Shown: positions 45,835-55,219, counted from the first letter of the stretch. The stretch is 64,000 bases of DNA from Thermonema rossianum DSM 10300 (GCF_000426825.1 NZ_AUGC01000009.1:1-64000); one strand, 5' to 3'. Notes: generated from the sequence alone by a model not told the origin. Program-made: numbers and translations.

Positions 45835-47031
45835 CTACACTTCTTTTGGTTTGGTCTGCCGGCTTTGTTCATACAAATAGGTCAATACTTGCTTCTCTGC
45901 TTCACTCAGCTGCTTGCCACGTCTTTGCATCATACGCCCGGCTGTGCGAAAAAGTTCTTCGAGGCGGTACAACTGCCAGCCATAGTGCGCCCCACCCCAG
46001 CTGAAAGATGGAATGTGTTTGGGCGGAAAATCACCACCAAAAATATTGGCAGCAACCCCCACCACCGTGCCGGTGTTAAACATCGTGTTGATGCCGGCTT
46101 TTGCGTGATCGCCCATGGTCAATCCACAAAACTGCAAGCCGGTGTCTATGTAGTCGTTGTGAAGATAGCTCCACACACGTACCGTACTGTAGTTGTTTTT
46201 CAAGTTGGATGTGTTGGTATCGGCACCTAAATTACACCAAGCCCCAATGACACTATTGCCTACAAAGCCATCGTGCGCTTTATTGCTGTATCCCCAGAAA
46301 ACACTGTTGCTTACTTCCCCGCCCACCTTGCAATAAGGTCCAATGGTAGTATCGCCGCGCATCTTGCCGCCTATGTTTACTACCGCCCCTTCGCAAAGGG
46401 CAAAAGCGCCGTGAATGACGCTCATTTCTTGTACTTGTGCCCCCCTGCCGATATACACCGGTCCGTCTTCGGCATTGATCACACAGGCACGCAAGCGTGC
46501 CCCCTCTTCCACCAGCACATTGTCTTTGCCGTAAATGACGGTATGGGGGTCGGTCACGGCTATGGGCTTTGCCGTGCAAGCCAGCAAGTCGAAATCAAAG
46601 CGGATTTGTTCGCCATTGAAGCGGAACACGTCGGCAGGCATTTGCAAAAACATACAAGTGCCGGTCCATTCCGTAGCGTGGCTTGGCTCGAGAGGCTGGT
46701 CGTGTAAAAAAGTAGTTGCCCGCATGGCCAGCAGCTTATTGTTCTGCACCAGCCCCTCGCCGGGTGCCAATGCTTCGATGGCTTGTATTAAAGCGGCATC
46801 CGGCAACAGGTTTCCCGCAATATACAGCGTTTCTTCTGCCGTTCCGGGTACTTCGTAAAGCGGCTGCATATAAGCCGGCGTACGGCGGTAAACCTTTTGC
46901 ACGCGCAAGAGGCGCTGCCATTTTTCGGCAATGGTGAGTGCCCCAACCCGCAAATCAGCCGTGGCACGGGTAAAGGTTAAGGGCAAAAGGGCGCGATGCG
47001 CTTCCGGGGTATCAAATAAAACAATATGCAC
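45835..47031 (-). CDS. GlmU-like putative sugar nucleotidyltransferase
   Basis: This 398-residue protein has an N-terminal nucleotidyltransferase-like region (MHIVLFDTPEAHRALLPLTFTRATADLRVGALTI) and a C-terminal left-handed beta-helix with hexapeptide-type turns (VYIGRGAQVQEMSVI, VVNIGGKMRGDTTIGPYCKVGGEVSNSVFWGYSNKAHDGFVGNSVIGAWCNLGADTNTSNLKNNYS). The helix resembles the acetyltransferase half of GlmU. The usual pyrophosphorylase start LAAGxGTRM is absent, so the substrate is uncertain. Confidence 0.82.
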   Translation of the reverse strand: MHIVLFDTPEAHRALLPLTFTRATADLRVGALTIAEKWQRLLRVQKVYRRTPAYMQPLYEVPGTAEETLYIAGNLLPDAALIQAIEALAPGEGLVQNNKLLAMRATTFLHDQPLEPSHATEWTGTCMFLQMPADVFRFNGEQIRFDFDLLACTAKPIAVTDPHTVIYGKDNVLVEEGARLRACVINAEDGPVYIGRGAQVQEMSVIHGAFALCEGAVVNIGGKMRGDTTIGPYCKVGGEVSNSVFWGYSNKAHDGFVGNSVIGAWCNLGADTNTSNLKNNYSTVRVWSYLHNDYIDTGLQFCGLTMGDHAKAGINTMFNTGTVVGVAANIFGGDFPPKHIPSFSWGGAHYGWQLYRLEELFRTAGRMMQRRGKQLSEAEKQVLTYLYEQSRQTKPKEV

Positions 47032-47068
47032 AATTCAGCATGTTTTGAGAGCGTTCGCACAAATCTAA

Positions 47069-47106
47069 TAAAAAAACGGTGTGCATGCCCCGGGGTATGC
47101 ACACCG
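47069..47106 (-). terminator. terminator of rpmE
   Basis: A strong stem CGGTGTGCAT/ATGCACACCG with an inner GCCCC/GGGGT extension is followed on the minus strand by seven T. It lies between L31 and the GlmU-like gene. Confidence 0.85.
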
Positions 47107-47136
47107 CGCACGGTGTATCCTGCTCACATGCCCTTC

Positions 47137-47403
47137 TTATTTCTGGTTGCGCATTTCTTTGCTCTTGGCTACGCGGCGGTTGAATTTCTCCACACGGCCG
47201 GCGGTGTCCAACACCAGCTTCTTACCGGTAAAGAAAGGATGCGACTTGGCACTTACGTCCAACTTAATAACAGGATAAGTGTTGCCGTCTTCCCACTCTA
47301 TAGTTTCGTTCGAAGTCATGGTTGACTTGCTCAGAAACTTATAGTCGCTGGTAATGTCCCAGAATACAACCGGTTGATAGTTCGGATGAATATCTTTTTT
47401 CAT
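47137..47403 (-). CDS. rpmE2: 50S ribosomal protein L31, type B
   Basis: This 88-residue large-subunit protein begins [16 protein letters not shown] and has the type B insertion ([32 protein letters not shown]). It has no cysteines, so it is the zinc-independent form, which in other bacteria supports growth in low zinc. The gene is monocistronic with its own terminator. Confidence 0.95.
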   Translation of the reverse strand: MKKDIHPNYQPVVFWDITSDYKFLSKSTMTSNETIEWEDGNTYPVIKLDVSAKSHPFFTGKKLVLDTAGRVEKFNRRVAKSKEMRNQK

Positions 47404-47664
47404 GAGTTTAAATATTTAAGTTCCCTGCTATCCAAATCAAAGGACTGCAAATTTAAGAACATTTATTTATTCGTACAAACTACAGCACACTGATTTTCAA
47501 AAAGCTTTTTCGTGGTATCAGGCATTTTTTTAGAAATGACCGCTTCAAGTGCTAACTATAGCCCCCGGGCAGATACTAAGTAAAAAAAGGAACACTTTTT
47601 GCCGTTCATTCTTTTGAAAAAAAAGAACTTCTTTTTAAGTTAGAAAAAAACAAAAAACACAACT

Positions 47665-48357
47665 ATGGGTATTTTCAAACGTATCGCCGACATTTTCAAA
47701 GCCAATGTAAATGATGCCTTGGACAAGGCAGAGGACCCGGCCAAAATGATTAAGCTAATGGTCATCGAGATGCAGGAATCGCTGACCAAAGCCACCGCCA
47801 GCTTGGCTAAGGCCATGGCACAAGAGCGCAAATTGAAAAACGAATATGAAAAGTATTTGAACCTGTCCGAGCAATGGAAGCAAAAAGCAGCGGCTGCCTT
47901 GCAACAAGGACGCGAAGACTTGGCGCGCCAAGCGCTGCAAAAAAAGGCGCTCTGCGACCAAAACGTAGCTCAATATAAGCAGATGTACGAAGCAGCTGCC
48001 CAACAGACCGCCCAGCTCAAAGAAACCGTTGACAAACTGAAAGCCAAGCTGGATGAAGCACGCGCCAAAGAGTCCATGCTTCTTGCCCGCAGCGAAACGG
48101 CTAAAGCACAAAAAGAAATTGTCAAACAAATTGGCGGCGTAGATACCTCCAGCATCTTTGCCAAGTTCGATAAGTTCGAAGAAAAAATACTTGAGCAGGA
48201 AGCCGAAGCACAGGCCTATTCCGAGCTTGCCAGCGATAACATGAGTTCACTTGAAGATGAATTCAAACAGTTGAATGCCGGCAGCCAAGTAGATGACGAA
48301 CTGGCTAAACTAAAGGCACAGCTCAACGCCGGCAATGACAACAACCCGACCCCCTAA
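47665..48357 (+). CDS. pspA: PspA/IM30 family protein
   Basis: This 230-residue protein is an almost continuous coiled coil of the PspA/Vipp1 (ESCRT-III-like) family, with the N-terminal amphipathic start MGIFKRIADIFKANVNDALDKAEDPAKMIKLMVIEMQE and the later QIGGVDTSSIFAKFDKFEEKILEQEAEA. It binds and remodels the inner membrane under envelope stress. The next gene starts 51 bases later and forms part of the same likely operon. No PspF or PspBC regulators are nearby. Confidence 0.93.
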   Translation: MGIFKRIADIFKANVNDALDKAEDPAKMIKLMVIEMQESLTKATASLAKAMAQERKLKNEYEKYLNLSEQWKQKAAAALQQGREDLARQALQKKALCDQNVAQYKQMYEAAAQQTAQLKETVDKLKAKLDEARAKESMLLARSETAKAQKEIVKQIGGVDTSSIFAKFDKFEEKILEQEAEAQAYSELASDNMSSLEDEFKQLNAGSQVDDELAKLKAQLNAGNDNNPTP

Positions 48358-48408
48358 GCTACTTCACTTCTATTTTTTCAAACCCTAAAACACTTAAACA
48401 ACAAAGCC

Positions 48409-48846
48409 ATGCCTAAGTTCAAAGTTTTAAAAGAAGGAGTCAACGAAGCACTCATAGAAAAAACACACCAAAAGATACAGTCTTTCATACAAGAGTTGTT
48501 TCATGAAGATGAGGTGATTACACTCGACGGAACCTATTCTTTCACCTTTGGCACGGTCAGTGTCAATGTGCGGGTGTTGCCCTGGCACACCGAAGACGTC
48601 CTGGTAGAAGTTTTTTCATATGTAGCCGAAGAAATAGAGCTCACGCCTTCGGCGATGGAAGAACTCCTTCGCCTGAATGCCACCACTCATTTTGGTGCTT
48701 TTGGCCTGACCTTCGACAACTCAGTCATATTCAGCTACTCACTGGCAGGTGCCAACTTGGACCTCAATGAGTTTACCGCCGCTGTTCAAACCGTGGCTAC
48801 CGTAGCAGACAGCTACGACGAGCTGCTCAAAGAGTTTAACGTATGA
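48409..48846 (+). CDS. YbjN-like (CesT-fold) protein
   Basis: This 145-residue protein resembles the YbjN/type III chaperone-like fold: an alpha/beta domain with EDVLVEVFSYVAEEIELTPSAMEELLRLNATTHFGAFGLTFDN and the end VQTVATVADSYDELLKEF. It has no enzymatic motif. It overlaps the following gene by 4 bases (ATGA), so the two are translationally coupled, and it follows pspA by 51 bases. A chaperone-like adaptor role is inference. Confidence 0.75.
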   Translation: MPKFKVLKEGVNEALIEKTHQKIQSFIQELFHEDEVITLDGTYSFTFGTVSVNVRVLPWHTEDVLVEVFSYVAEEIELTPSAMEELLRLNATTHFGAFGLTFDNSVIFSYSLAGANLDLNEFTAAVQTVATVADSYDELLKEFNV

Positions 48847-49628
48847 TATATATCATCATTGGGGTGATACTGCTTGCTGTCGGTGGCTTTCTGGAATACA
48901 ACCGCCGCCGGCAGCTGCGGCGTGTGCTCAATATTAAGTATCACCAAACAAGCAACATTGCCGATATCATAGCTACCTACAAGGACATTAGTCAGTCGTT
49001 GGGTGCCGGCAATTACTCGCAAATTGTGGAAGTCAAGGGCAAGGCAAAAGCCAAATCACCTTTGCAAAGTGAGTTCAGCAAAAAAGCCGTGGTTTACTGC
49101 GCCACCACGATTACGCGCGAATATGAGACCAAGGTGCAAAAACAAGACCAGGAAGGTAAGACCTACTGGGCAACCGAACGCCGCTCGGAAGTGGTAAGCC
49201 GGCAAGAAAACAAACTCCCCTTTCTGATAGAAGATGGCAGCGGTGAAATAGAAGTAAACCCTGAGGGGGCAGAACTGCATTTGATTCAGAGCGTCGATCG
49301 TTTTGAGCGCGAAGGGGAAGGTGAGTTTTTCAGCTACATCGCTCAAAACATAGGTGGCAGTGGCAACAACAAGACTTTGGGTTTTCGCTACCGGGAATGG
49401 ATTATTCCGGTAGGTGCTCCTTTGTATGTGCTTGGTGAAGCGCATGACCGCGACGGCTACCTGCGCATAGGAAAACCGAAGGACGAAAACGAAAGCTTCA
49501 TCATTTCTACCAAAACGGAAGAGCAATTGGTGAAGGAGTCGGAAGGCAGTGCAAAAATGTCGTTGGCAGGTGCTTTTGTCTTAGGCATCATCGGTATAGG
49601 GCTTATTATCTACGGCATAGTAAGCTAA
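48843..49628 (+). CDS. membrane protein with GIDE (E3 ligase-like) domain
   Basis: This 261-residue protein has an N-terminal membrane helix (IIIGVILLAVGGFL), a cytoplasmic region and a C-terminal helix (LAGAFVLGIIGIGLIIYGIV). The central part matches the GIDE/BAM domain found beside membranes in MULAN-type proteins: IVEVKGKAKAKSPLQSEFSKKAVVYCATTITREYE ... PFLIEDGSGEIEVNPEGAEL. There is no RING finger, as in other bacterial members. It overlaps the YbjN-like gene by 4 bases and completes the pspA operon. Confidence 0.8.
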   Translation: MIYIIIGVILLAVGGFLEYNRRRQLRRVLNIKYHQTSNIADIIATYKDISQSLGAGNYSQIVEVKGKAKAKSPLQSEFSKKAVVYCATTITREYETKVQKQDQEGKTYWATERRSEVVSRQENKLPFLIEDGSGEIEVNPEGAELHLIQSVDRFEREGEGEFFSYIAQNIGGSGNNKTLGFRYREWIIPVGAPLYVLGEAHDRDGYLRIGKPKDENESFIISTKTEEQLVKESEGSAKMSLAGAFVLGIIGIGLIIYGIVS

Positions 49629-49789
49629 CATAAGAAGCTGCCTTACGGGCCTTTTTGCTTTTATGCAAAGCATATCATTTCGAATAAAACAAAAGTAAGA
49701 CGGCTTGCCGCATGACAAGATGATGCATGAAAAAGACTTTGCCTGTTGCCGGGCGACTTGGCTTCCTTCCACCTGTTTTGTTATTGAAA

Positions 49790-49830
49790 AAAAAAGCAAA
49801 AGAGAGCCCGCAAAGGACTCTCTTTTTCCT
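49790..49830. terminator. bidirectional terminator between the GIDE gene and the M61 peptidase gene
   Basis: AAAAGAGAG pairs with CTCTCTTTT around a short GC-rich inner helix, with long A and T runs on the two sides. It lies between convergent genes; the rest of 49629-49848 holds nothing notable. Confidence 0.75.
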
Positions 49831-49848
49831 CTTATAGTACTCTACCTC

Positions 49849-51387
49849 TTAGCGAATTTCACGGTTTTTCAACCATGCTTCACGCAAACGAAGCTGCGCC
49901 TCAGTGGGCTGTTCCATCGGAACGAAGGTGGGCACCGGTGAAGCACTGTCGCCTGTTTTGTAGTCGATACCTATTTTATTGAAATATTCTTTCAAAGGCA
50001 GCGGTTCGGCATTCTTCACATAGCGTTCGAAGAAATCGGCAATCTCCGGATAAGTCATTTCCACAAAGATGTCAAAAAACTTATCTTCGGGGAAAGGCTT
50101 CGATGCGCCGTATTTATCAATCAACTCAAGAATCACCTCTCTCAAACCACGCTCGCCATTTGATAGCTCCAGCAAGCGGATATCGAGCAAGGAAGCTACC
50201 AAAGCCCCACGGTAGTAAATGTTGCTGTACTGCTTCTGTCCTTCTTCTGTGTAGGAATTCAAGCTGAGCTGCACCAGGCTATAATTAGGGTCAAAATAGC
50301 GGCTATCTACATACACTTTTCTGCCCCATCGTTGCAAGAACTCATCGAGTGTAATCAATCCACCGCGCAACTGCATCATGTGGGCAGCCCACTCGGTAGT
50401 GCCCTCGTACAACCATAAGTGTTGCGAGGGGGTGGGCTTCACGAAGTTAAAATGCTCAATGATTTCACTGTGGATATTCAGCGGGGTTACAATATGGAAA
50501 AATTCATGTGCGGCAATGCTTACCACAGAGTTTTTCATTTGGTCGCTCCACTCGCCCTCTTTTAAGATGTATTCCGAGCTATAGGAATGCTCCCATGCGC
50601 CGGCGCTTTTGTCCGAAAAGTGGAAAAGGAAAGTATAGCGCTCTACGGGCAAGCCGTTCAGGAAATTGCTGGCTGCCGTCAGCATATCTTTCATAGCAGT
50701 AAGCAAGGTGGTAGAGTTGATTTTACCGGTGGCCGAATAGGTGTACACGTCGATTTGGGCGCCCCCTACCTCATCTTTGGCATAGGTAAGATTGCCCAGC
50801 AAAATAGGTGAGTCCACTGCATGGTCATAATTTTTGGCAAGCCAGTATCCCTGCTCGTTGCGGTTCAAAGCGGTGCCTACTTTCCAATCCTCGGGGTAAA
50901 TCAGCTGAATGGTAAAAGGCTCTTGTTGCCAACCATGAAAATACCCAAAGACTGTTTGCCCGTTGATAAGCACATGATCATCTTCAATAGAAGAACCGCA
51001 CATCAAATAAATAGGATGTTCTTTCACCGGCGTATCCCATGTTTCCGCTATTTCATAGCGGATGGTTCGCACCTTGGCAGGCTTCTTTATTTCCCACTGG
51101 TTTATGGATATTTGCTTCACTTCTACCGGGCGTCCTTTTTTATCGAAGGCTTCGAATTTGCGCACAAAGCGGCCCATGTCCATCACTTGATAGGTGCCGG
51201 GCGCGGTAGAAGCAAATTGATAAATAACCGGCTGCTTGCCTAATTTACCATTTACTTGCAGGGTTACTTTAAAAGTGTCGCCGGAGCGATCGTTCAGATT
51301 GACCACATAATGCAGTTGTTGAGCCCATGCCGCCACGCTCAGACTTACAGTCAACCAAAGAGTTAAAATAATTTTTGTGTTTTTCAT
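49849..51387 (-). CDS. M61 family zinc peptidase
   Basis: This 512-residue exported peptidase has a signal peptide (IILTLWLTVSLSVAAWAQ), an N-terminal beta domain and a gluzincin catalytic domain with HEFFH at residues 294-298 and the downstream Glu in LYEGTTEWAAHMMQL. This fits the M61 (glycyl aminopeptidase-like) family. A C-terminal PDZ domain, common in M61 proteins, is absent. It probably degrades peptides in the periplasm. Confidence 0.9.
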   Translation of the reverse strand: MKNTKIILTLWLTVSLSVAAWAQQLHYVVNLNDRSGDTFKVTLQVNGKLGKQPVIYQFASTAPGTYQVMDMGRFVRKFEAFDKKGRPVEVKQISINQWEIKKPAKVRTIRYEIAETWDTPVKEHPIYLMCGSSIEDDHVLINGQTVFGYFHGWQQEPFTIQLIYPEDWKVGTALNRNEQGYWLAKNYDHAVDSPILLGNLTYAKDEVGGAQIDVYTYSATGKINSTTLLTAMKDMLTAASNFLNGLPVERYTFLFHFSDKSAGAWEHSYSSEYILKEGEWSDQMKNSVVSIAAHEFFHIVTPLNIHSEIIEHFNFVKPTPSQHLWLYEGTTEWAAHMMQLRGGLITLDEFLQRWGRKVYVDSRYFDPNYSLVQLSLNSYTEEGQKQYSNIYYRGALVASLLDIRLLELSNGERGLREVILELIDKYGASKPFPEDKFFDIFVEMTYPEIADFFERYVKNAEPLPLKEYFNKIGIDYKTGDSASPVPTFVPMEQPTEAQLRLREAWLKNREIR

Positions 51388-51488
51388 ACGGCTATTTTTT
51401 TAACTACGTTTTTGATGTGTAAATAAAACGCCCCACAGGGGGCGCATATTTTGATGCGTTAATATAAAGTTTTTCTGTGGGCTTCGCT

Positions 51489-52100
51489 TTATTCCTGCAC
51501 CACCACGTCAAAAACCACCTCTCTGCCGGCATTGCCCTGCCCGTCCAAATCACCAATTTGACGCACCCGGATAAATCCTTTTTTGCCTTGCGCATTCACA
51601 AAGGCGTAAGTGGTATTGGTGCGCAGCACAATGACTTTCACCGCATCGTTGCCATTGATGGCTGCTACCTCTGCTGCCGATACTTTACTCAGGTCAGCCG
51701 GTCCGCCGGGCACTTCTTTAAAAACGGTACGCGTAGCATATGCGCCCATCGGGTTGTTCAGGGCACTGCCGTCGTAGCCGCTTGTTTGCTCGCGGGCATC
51801 CGGTGAAACAAAAGCGGGTTCACGCTCGGTGTAAATGCTGGCGAAGGTAATGTCTATCCGGTTCTTTTCGGTAGGTGTCAAGGTGGCGATTTCCACGGCG
51901 GGCAAGGCTTCGTCGGCAGAAGAGCTGTAAAAACTCCCCACTGCCGACCCTTGGTCACCCAACATGATGTTTCGTGCAAGGGGTTTGAGCTTGGGCACTG
52001 CCGGGGCAGGCGTTTCTGTATTGAGCTGGCAGGCATACAGACCTGCGAGCAACGCAACCGGTAAACACAGGTGTTTCAGTGATGCGTAAAATGTTTTCAT
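51489..52100 (-). CDS. hypothetical lipoprotein
   Basis: I do not recognise this 203-residue protein. It begins with a lipoprotein signal (LPVALLAGLYACQLN; Cys about residue 24) and a Pro-rich linker. The mature part is beta-rich, with two halves ending VKVIVLRTNTTYAFVNAQGKKGFIRV and REVVFDVVVQ. It is flanked by the M61 peptidase and thioredoxin genes on the same strand, without tight spacing. Confidence 0.65.
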   Translation of the reverse strand: MKTFYASLKHLCLPVALLAGLYACQLNTETPAPAVPKLKPLARNIMLGDQGSAVGSFYSSSADEALPAVEIATLTPTEKNRIDITFASIYTEREPAFVSPDAREQTSGYDGSALNNPMGAYATRTVFKEVPGGPADLSKVSAAEVAAINGNDAVKVIVLRTNTTYAFVNAQGKKGFIRVRQIGDLDGQGNAGREVVFDVVVQE

Positions 52101-52144
52101 GACTTGGTGTTTTTTTCAAAGGAACGAAAAAAAACACCAAAAGT

Positions 52145-52453
52145 TTATGAAACCGGTGCGTGCTGCTTCAATACTTGCAGCAGCTGTCCTGCCGAAAGCA
52201 TGCCCGAATGACGCCATAACAATTGTCCATTCTTGAAGAGCATAAAAGTAGGCACACCGCGTATTTGATACTTCGCAGCCAAATGGGGGTTCTTGTCCAC
52301 GTCTATTTTGATAATTTTAGCCTGACCGCCTACTTTTTCCGCCACTTCTTTCAATATGGGCTTCATGGCCTGGCAGGGACCACACCACTCCGCCGAAAAG
52401 TCTATCAGTACCGGTATGTCTTGGTTAATCAACTCTTCAAATTTTCCTTTCAT
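52145..52453 (-). CDS. trxA: thioredoxin
   Basis: This 102-residue thioredoxin carries the active site [14 protein letters not shown] and the cis-proline region [14 protein letters not shown] start at ATG 52453 because an excellent Shine-Dalgarno lies just before it; a frame is also open to 52480 (MKKQKGG). It reduces disulfides in the cytosol, including those of class I ribonucleotide reductase, whose alpha subunit is at 19.3 kb. Confidence 0.94.
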   Translation of the reverse strand: MKGKFEELINQDIPVLIDFSAEWCGPCQAMKPILKEVAEKVGGQAKIIKIDVDKNPHLAAKYQIRGVPTFMLFKNGQLLWRHSGMLSAGQLLQVLKQHAPVS

Positions 52454-52456
52454 GAT

Positions 52457-52471
52457 AATTCCTCCTTTTTG
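52457..52471 (-). promoter_or_regulatory. strong Shine-Dalgarno of thioredoxin
   Basis: Reading the minus strand, ACAAAAAGGAGGAAT precedes the chosen start codon. The same 15-mer precedes grpE, which supports the start at 52453 over the one at 52480. Confidence 0.55.
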
Positions 52472-52529
52472 TTTTTTCATATAAACAAAAGTTCATATAA
52501 AAAACGTTCAAAAAACAAGGCTGATTGCC

Positions 52530-52537
52530 TATCTTTG
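52530..52537 (+). promoter_or_regulatory. -7 element upstream of the transglutaminase-like gene
   Basis: TATCTTTG matches TAnnTTTG and lies 65 bases before the ATG at 52603. The -33 element is not clear. Confidence 0.35.
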
Positions 52538-52602
52538 TCATACTTCCCGGATGCGGCTAAGCCGTTGAATTGCGTTACCTTCACTTAGTAAAAAAACAAG
52601 CC

Positions 52603-53265
52603 ATGCAATCGCTTTTATTACCTACCTACTTTATAGACAGCGACCACCCCGCTGTAATTGCCTACACACGTGAAGTGTGTGACGGTGAACAGGACCTTCG
52701 ACGCTGCGCCATCAAGTTATTTTATGCCATTCGTGACGGCTGGCGCTATGATCCCGGTGTAGTCAGTCTAAAAAAAGAAGAGCTCAAAGCCAGTCATTTG
52801 CTTAGTAAAGACAGCGGCTATTGTGTAGAGAAAGCTGTGCTTTTAGCTGCTTGTGCCCGGGCAGCGGGCATTCCCTCGCGCCTGCACTTCGCAAATGTAA
52901 CCAACCACATTGGCACCGAGCGCATAGAAAAAATACTGGGGACACGTGTGCTTGTTTTTCATGGCTACACAGAGCTGTATTTGCAAGGGCAATGGGTAGC
53001 TGCCACACCGGCTTTCAACCGCTCTCTTTGCGAAAAACTGGGGGTGAGTGTCCTGGAATTCGACGGGGTGCATGATGCTGTCTTTCAGGAATACGACCCG
53101 GATGCAGGCAAGTTCATGGAATATCTGCACGACTATGGCAGCTTTGATGACCTGCCCTATGAGTTGATGATTGCCGAATGGCGGCGCCATTATGCTCATT
53201 TGTTCCGCAGGCTGGGCAACAAAGAAGTGATGGTGCTTACAGACAAGCCACACACGGCAGAATAG
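52603..53265 (+). CDS. transglutaminase-like domain protein
   Basis: This 220-residue protein has the transglutaminase/protease-like core: KDSGYCVEKAVLLAACARAAGIPSRLHFANV (catalytic Cys), FHGYTELYLQGQWVAATPAFN (His and the acidic position, here Thr). I use ATG 52603 (MQSLLL); the upstream TTG is unlikely. Bacterial members are often peptidases. It has no signal peptide, so it should be cytosolic. Confidence 0.85.
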   Translation: MQSLLLPTYFIDSDHPAVIAYTREVCDGEQDLRRCAIKLFYAIRDGWRYDPGVVSLKKEELKASHLLSKDSGYCVEKAVLLAACARAAGIPSRLHFANVTNHIGTERIEKILGTRVLVFHGYTELYLQGQWVAATPAFNRSLCEKLGVSVLEFDGVHDAVFQEYDPDAGKFMEYLHDYGSFDDLPYELMIAEWRRHYAHLFRRLGNKEVMVLTDKPHTAE

Positions 53266-53277
53266 TTTTTGCTTGCT

Positions 53278-53979
53278 TTAACGGTTGAGCAGCAGAAACT
53301 TGTCTATATCGGGTTTTCTGCCCATTAAAATCAAAATATCGCCTTCATAAATCATGGTGGTGGGCGTAGGCACGCCAATGATATGCTCTACCCGGCGGGG
53401 TTGTTCTTCACCCTCCACGGTTTCTTCATAATAACGTTTGATGGTAATAAGGTTCAAATCGTATTTTTCGCGCAAGCCAATATCCGCCAACTTACGGTTG
53501 ACAATCTTGGGGGGCGGGGGCACCTCTGCAATTTCATAGCCGTCGGGTAAAGGCAGGCGCACCAGTACATCGGGGTTGAGCAGCCCCTCCGACACGGTTT
53601 TGGCTACCTCGCGCTCGGGTGACAGTATTTTGGATACTCCCAGTTGCCGTAAAATCTTCTCTTGCTGGTCGCTGGCCGAGCGTACAATGATTTCTTTTAC
53701 CTGTAGCTCAAGCAAGTTAACCGTGCACAACAAAAGGGCCTCGAAGTCTTCGCCTATGGCTACCACCACGGCATCCATTTCAGAAATATTTTGCGCTTGC
53801 AAGGCACGCTTATCGGTGGCGTCGATTTGCACAGCATAGGCCACTTCGTCTTTGATGGCTTCGATGTGCCCCATGTCATTATCCAAGGCAAGGACTTCTG
53901 CGCCACGGGCTGCCAAGGTGCGGGCAATCTCCATGCCGAACTGCCCCAAACCTATTACGGCAATTTTTCTCTTAGGCAT
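53278..53979 (-). CDS. RCK-type potassium channel/transporter regulatory subunit
   Basis: This 233-residue cytosolic protein has the RCK_N Rossmann fold (KIAVIGLGQFGMEIARTLAARGAEVLALDNDMGHIE) that binds nucleotides, followed by an RCK_C (TrkA_C) domain near its end (DILILMGRKPDIDKFL). It resembles KtrA/TrkA and would gate a K+ channel. No KtrB/TrkH partner lies next to it. Its start overlaps the end of udk by 8 bases. Confidence 0.9.
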   Translation of the reverse strand: MPKRKIAVIGLGQFGMEIARTLAARGAEVLALDNDMGHIEAIKDEVAYAVQIDATDKRALQAQNISEMDAVVVAIGEDFEALLLCTVNLLELQVKEIIVRSASDQQEKILRQLGVSKILSPEREVAKTVSEGLLNPDVLVRLPLPDGYEIAEVPPPPKIVNRKLADIGLREKYDLNLITIKRYYEETVEGEEQPRRVEHIIGVPTPTTMIYEGDILILMGRKPDIDKFLLLNR

Positions 53980-54598
53980 TTTCTTTAATCTTTTGCTTCA
54001 AAAAAGCCTGTACCATTTCCAGGGCTGTGTCTATATGCTTGTTGTTGGGCACTATAATATCGGCATCTTCACGGAAAGGTGCAATATAACGCTCATAAGT
54101 GGGTGCCACGTGGCGTTCATAACGATAAAGCACGTCCTCTAAATCGTAGCCGCGCTCTATTTTGTCGCGTATGATGCGCCGTTTCAGTTTGATATGCTCT
54201 TTGGCCTCGATAAATATTTTCAAATCGAGCAGGGAAGCCACATCAGGGTAGTAAAACACAAAGATGCCTTCTACCACAATAATAGGGGTTGGTTTGAAAA
54301 CCAATTCTTTCGGGATAAGGTTGGGGTTATTGAAGGTGTATTCTTTACGGCGTACCGTTTCGCCCCGCAGCAGGCGCTGCAAATCGCGAGCGAAGGCTTC
54401 GTGGTCTAACGATTGGGGGGTATCAAAGTTGGCAACGTTGTTCTCGTCGCGTGGCTGCTCTTCCAGCGGGCGGTAGTAGTTGTCTTGTGATACCAAACAA
54501 ATTTCGTCTTCGGTGAAATGATTTAAAAGACTGCGAAGGAAATAAGTCTTACCGGATGCGCTACCGCCTGTAATTCCAACGATATAAGGCTTTTTCAT
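53972..54598 (-). CDS. udk: uridine kinase
   Basis: This 208-residue enzyme phosphorylates uridine and cytidine. It has the P-loop GITGGSASGKTYFLRSL, the SQDNYYRPLEEQPRDENNVANFDTPQSLDHEAF segment and the EGIFVFYYPDVASLLDLKIFI motif characteristic of uridine kinase. The RCK gene overlaps its 3' end by 8 bases. Confidence 0.95.
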   Translation of the reverse strand: MKKPYIVGITGGSASGKTYFLRSLLNHFTEDEICLVSQDNYYRPLEEQPRDENNVANFDTPQSLDHEAFARDLQRLLRGETVRRKEYTFNNPNLIPKELVFKPTPIIVVEGIFVFYYPDVASLLDLKIFIEAKEHIKLKRRIIRDKIERGYDLEDVLYRYERHVAPTYERYIAPFREDADIIVPNNKHIDTALEMVQAFLKQKIKENA

Positions 54599-54704
54599 TT
54601 GTATGAAAGAATTGGTCGAAAAGCAGTGCGAAGATACAACGCTTTATGCAAAGCTGCTAAATAAGCCGGGAATTACTTGTATTTTTGGGGCAAAATAGAA
54701 GCAA

Positions 54705-55166
54705 ATGGGAAAATTATGGCTTGTCGCTGTGGGTGTGTTTACAACCGCCATGCTTAAGTTTGCCTTTGCCCCGCCGGCGGCTTTCATAGGGGGCTTGCCT
54801 TTGTGGAGTGCCATATTGCTGACCATTGCCGGCATGATGACCACAGTGGGGATAGTAGTAGTTGGCGGTATTCCGCTGCGCAACCGGATTGTTGCCCGGC
54901 AACGCAAGCGCAACCAACGACGCTTCACACGCCGCAACCGCATGATAGTGAAGGTATGGCGTCGCTTTGGCATTTGGGGTATTGCTTTTCTTACGCCTGT
55001 TTTATTAAGCCCTCCTATTGGCAGTATCTTGGCTGTAAGCTTGGGGGCGCCGCGCCGTGCCATCCTGCTTAGTATGTTTGTGAGTGCCTGCTTTTGGGCG
55101 GTGGTTATGTGTTTGGCTATCTATTGGCTCAATATAGATTTGCGCAAACTCAATCCGTTTTCATAG
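54705..55166 (+). CDS. small membrane protein, DedA/small-multidrug-export-like
   Basis: This 153-residue protein has about three or four membrane segments (LWLVAVGVFTTAMLKFAFAPP; ILLTIAGMMTTVGIVVVGG; IAFLTPVLLSPPIGSILAVSLGA; MFVSACFWAVVMCLAIYW) and a strongly basic loop (RQRKRNQRRFTRRNR). The FLTPVLLSPPIG segment is like that of PF06695-type proteins, but the assignment is tentative. It is divergent from udk and directly upstream of the tmRNA. Confidence 0.6.
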   Translation: MGKLWLVAVGVFTTAMLKFAFAPPAAFIGGLPLWSAILLTIAGMMTTVGIVVVGGIPLRNRIVARQRKRNQRRFTRRNRMIVKVWRRFGIWGIAFLTPVLLSPPIGSILAVSLGAPRRAILLSMFVSACFWAVVMCLAIYWLNIDLRKLNPFS

Positions 55167-55219
55167 ATGAATGAACTTTTTTAAATTCGCAGTCGTTTTC
55201 ATTTGGTGAAAACACAAAG

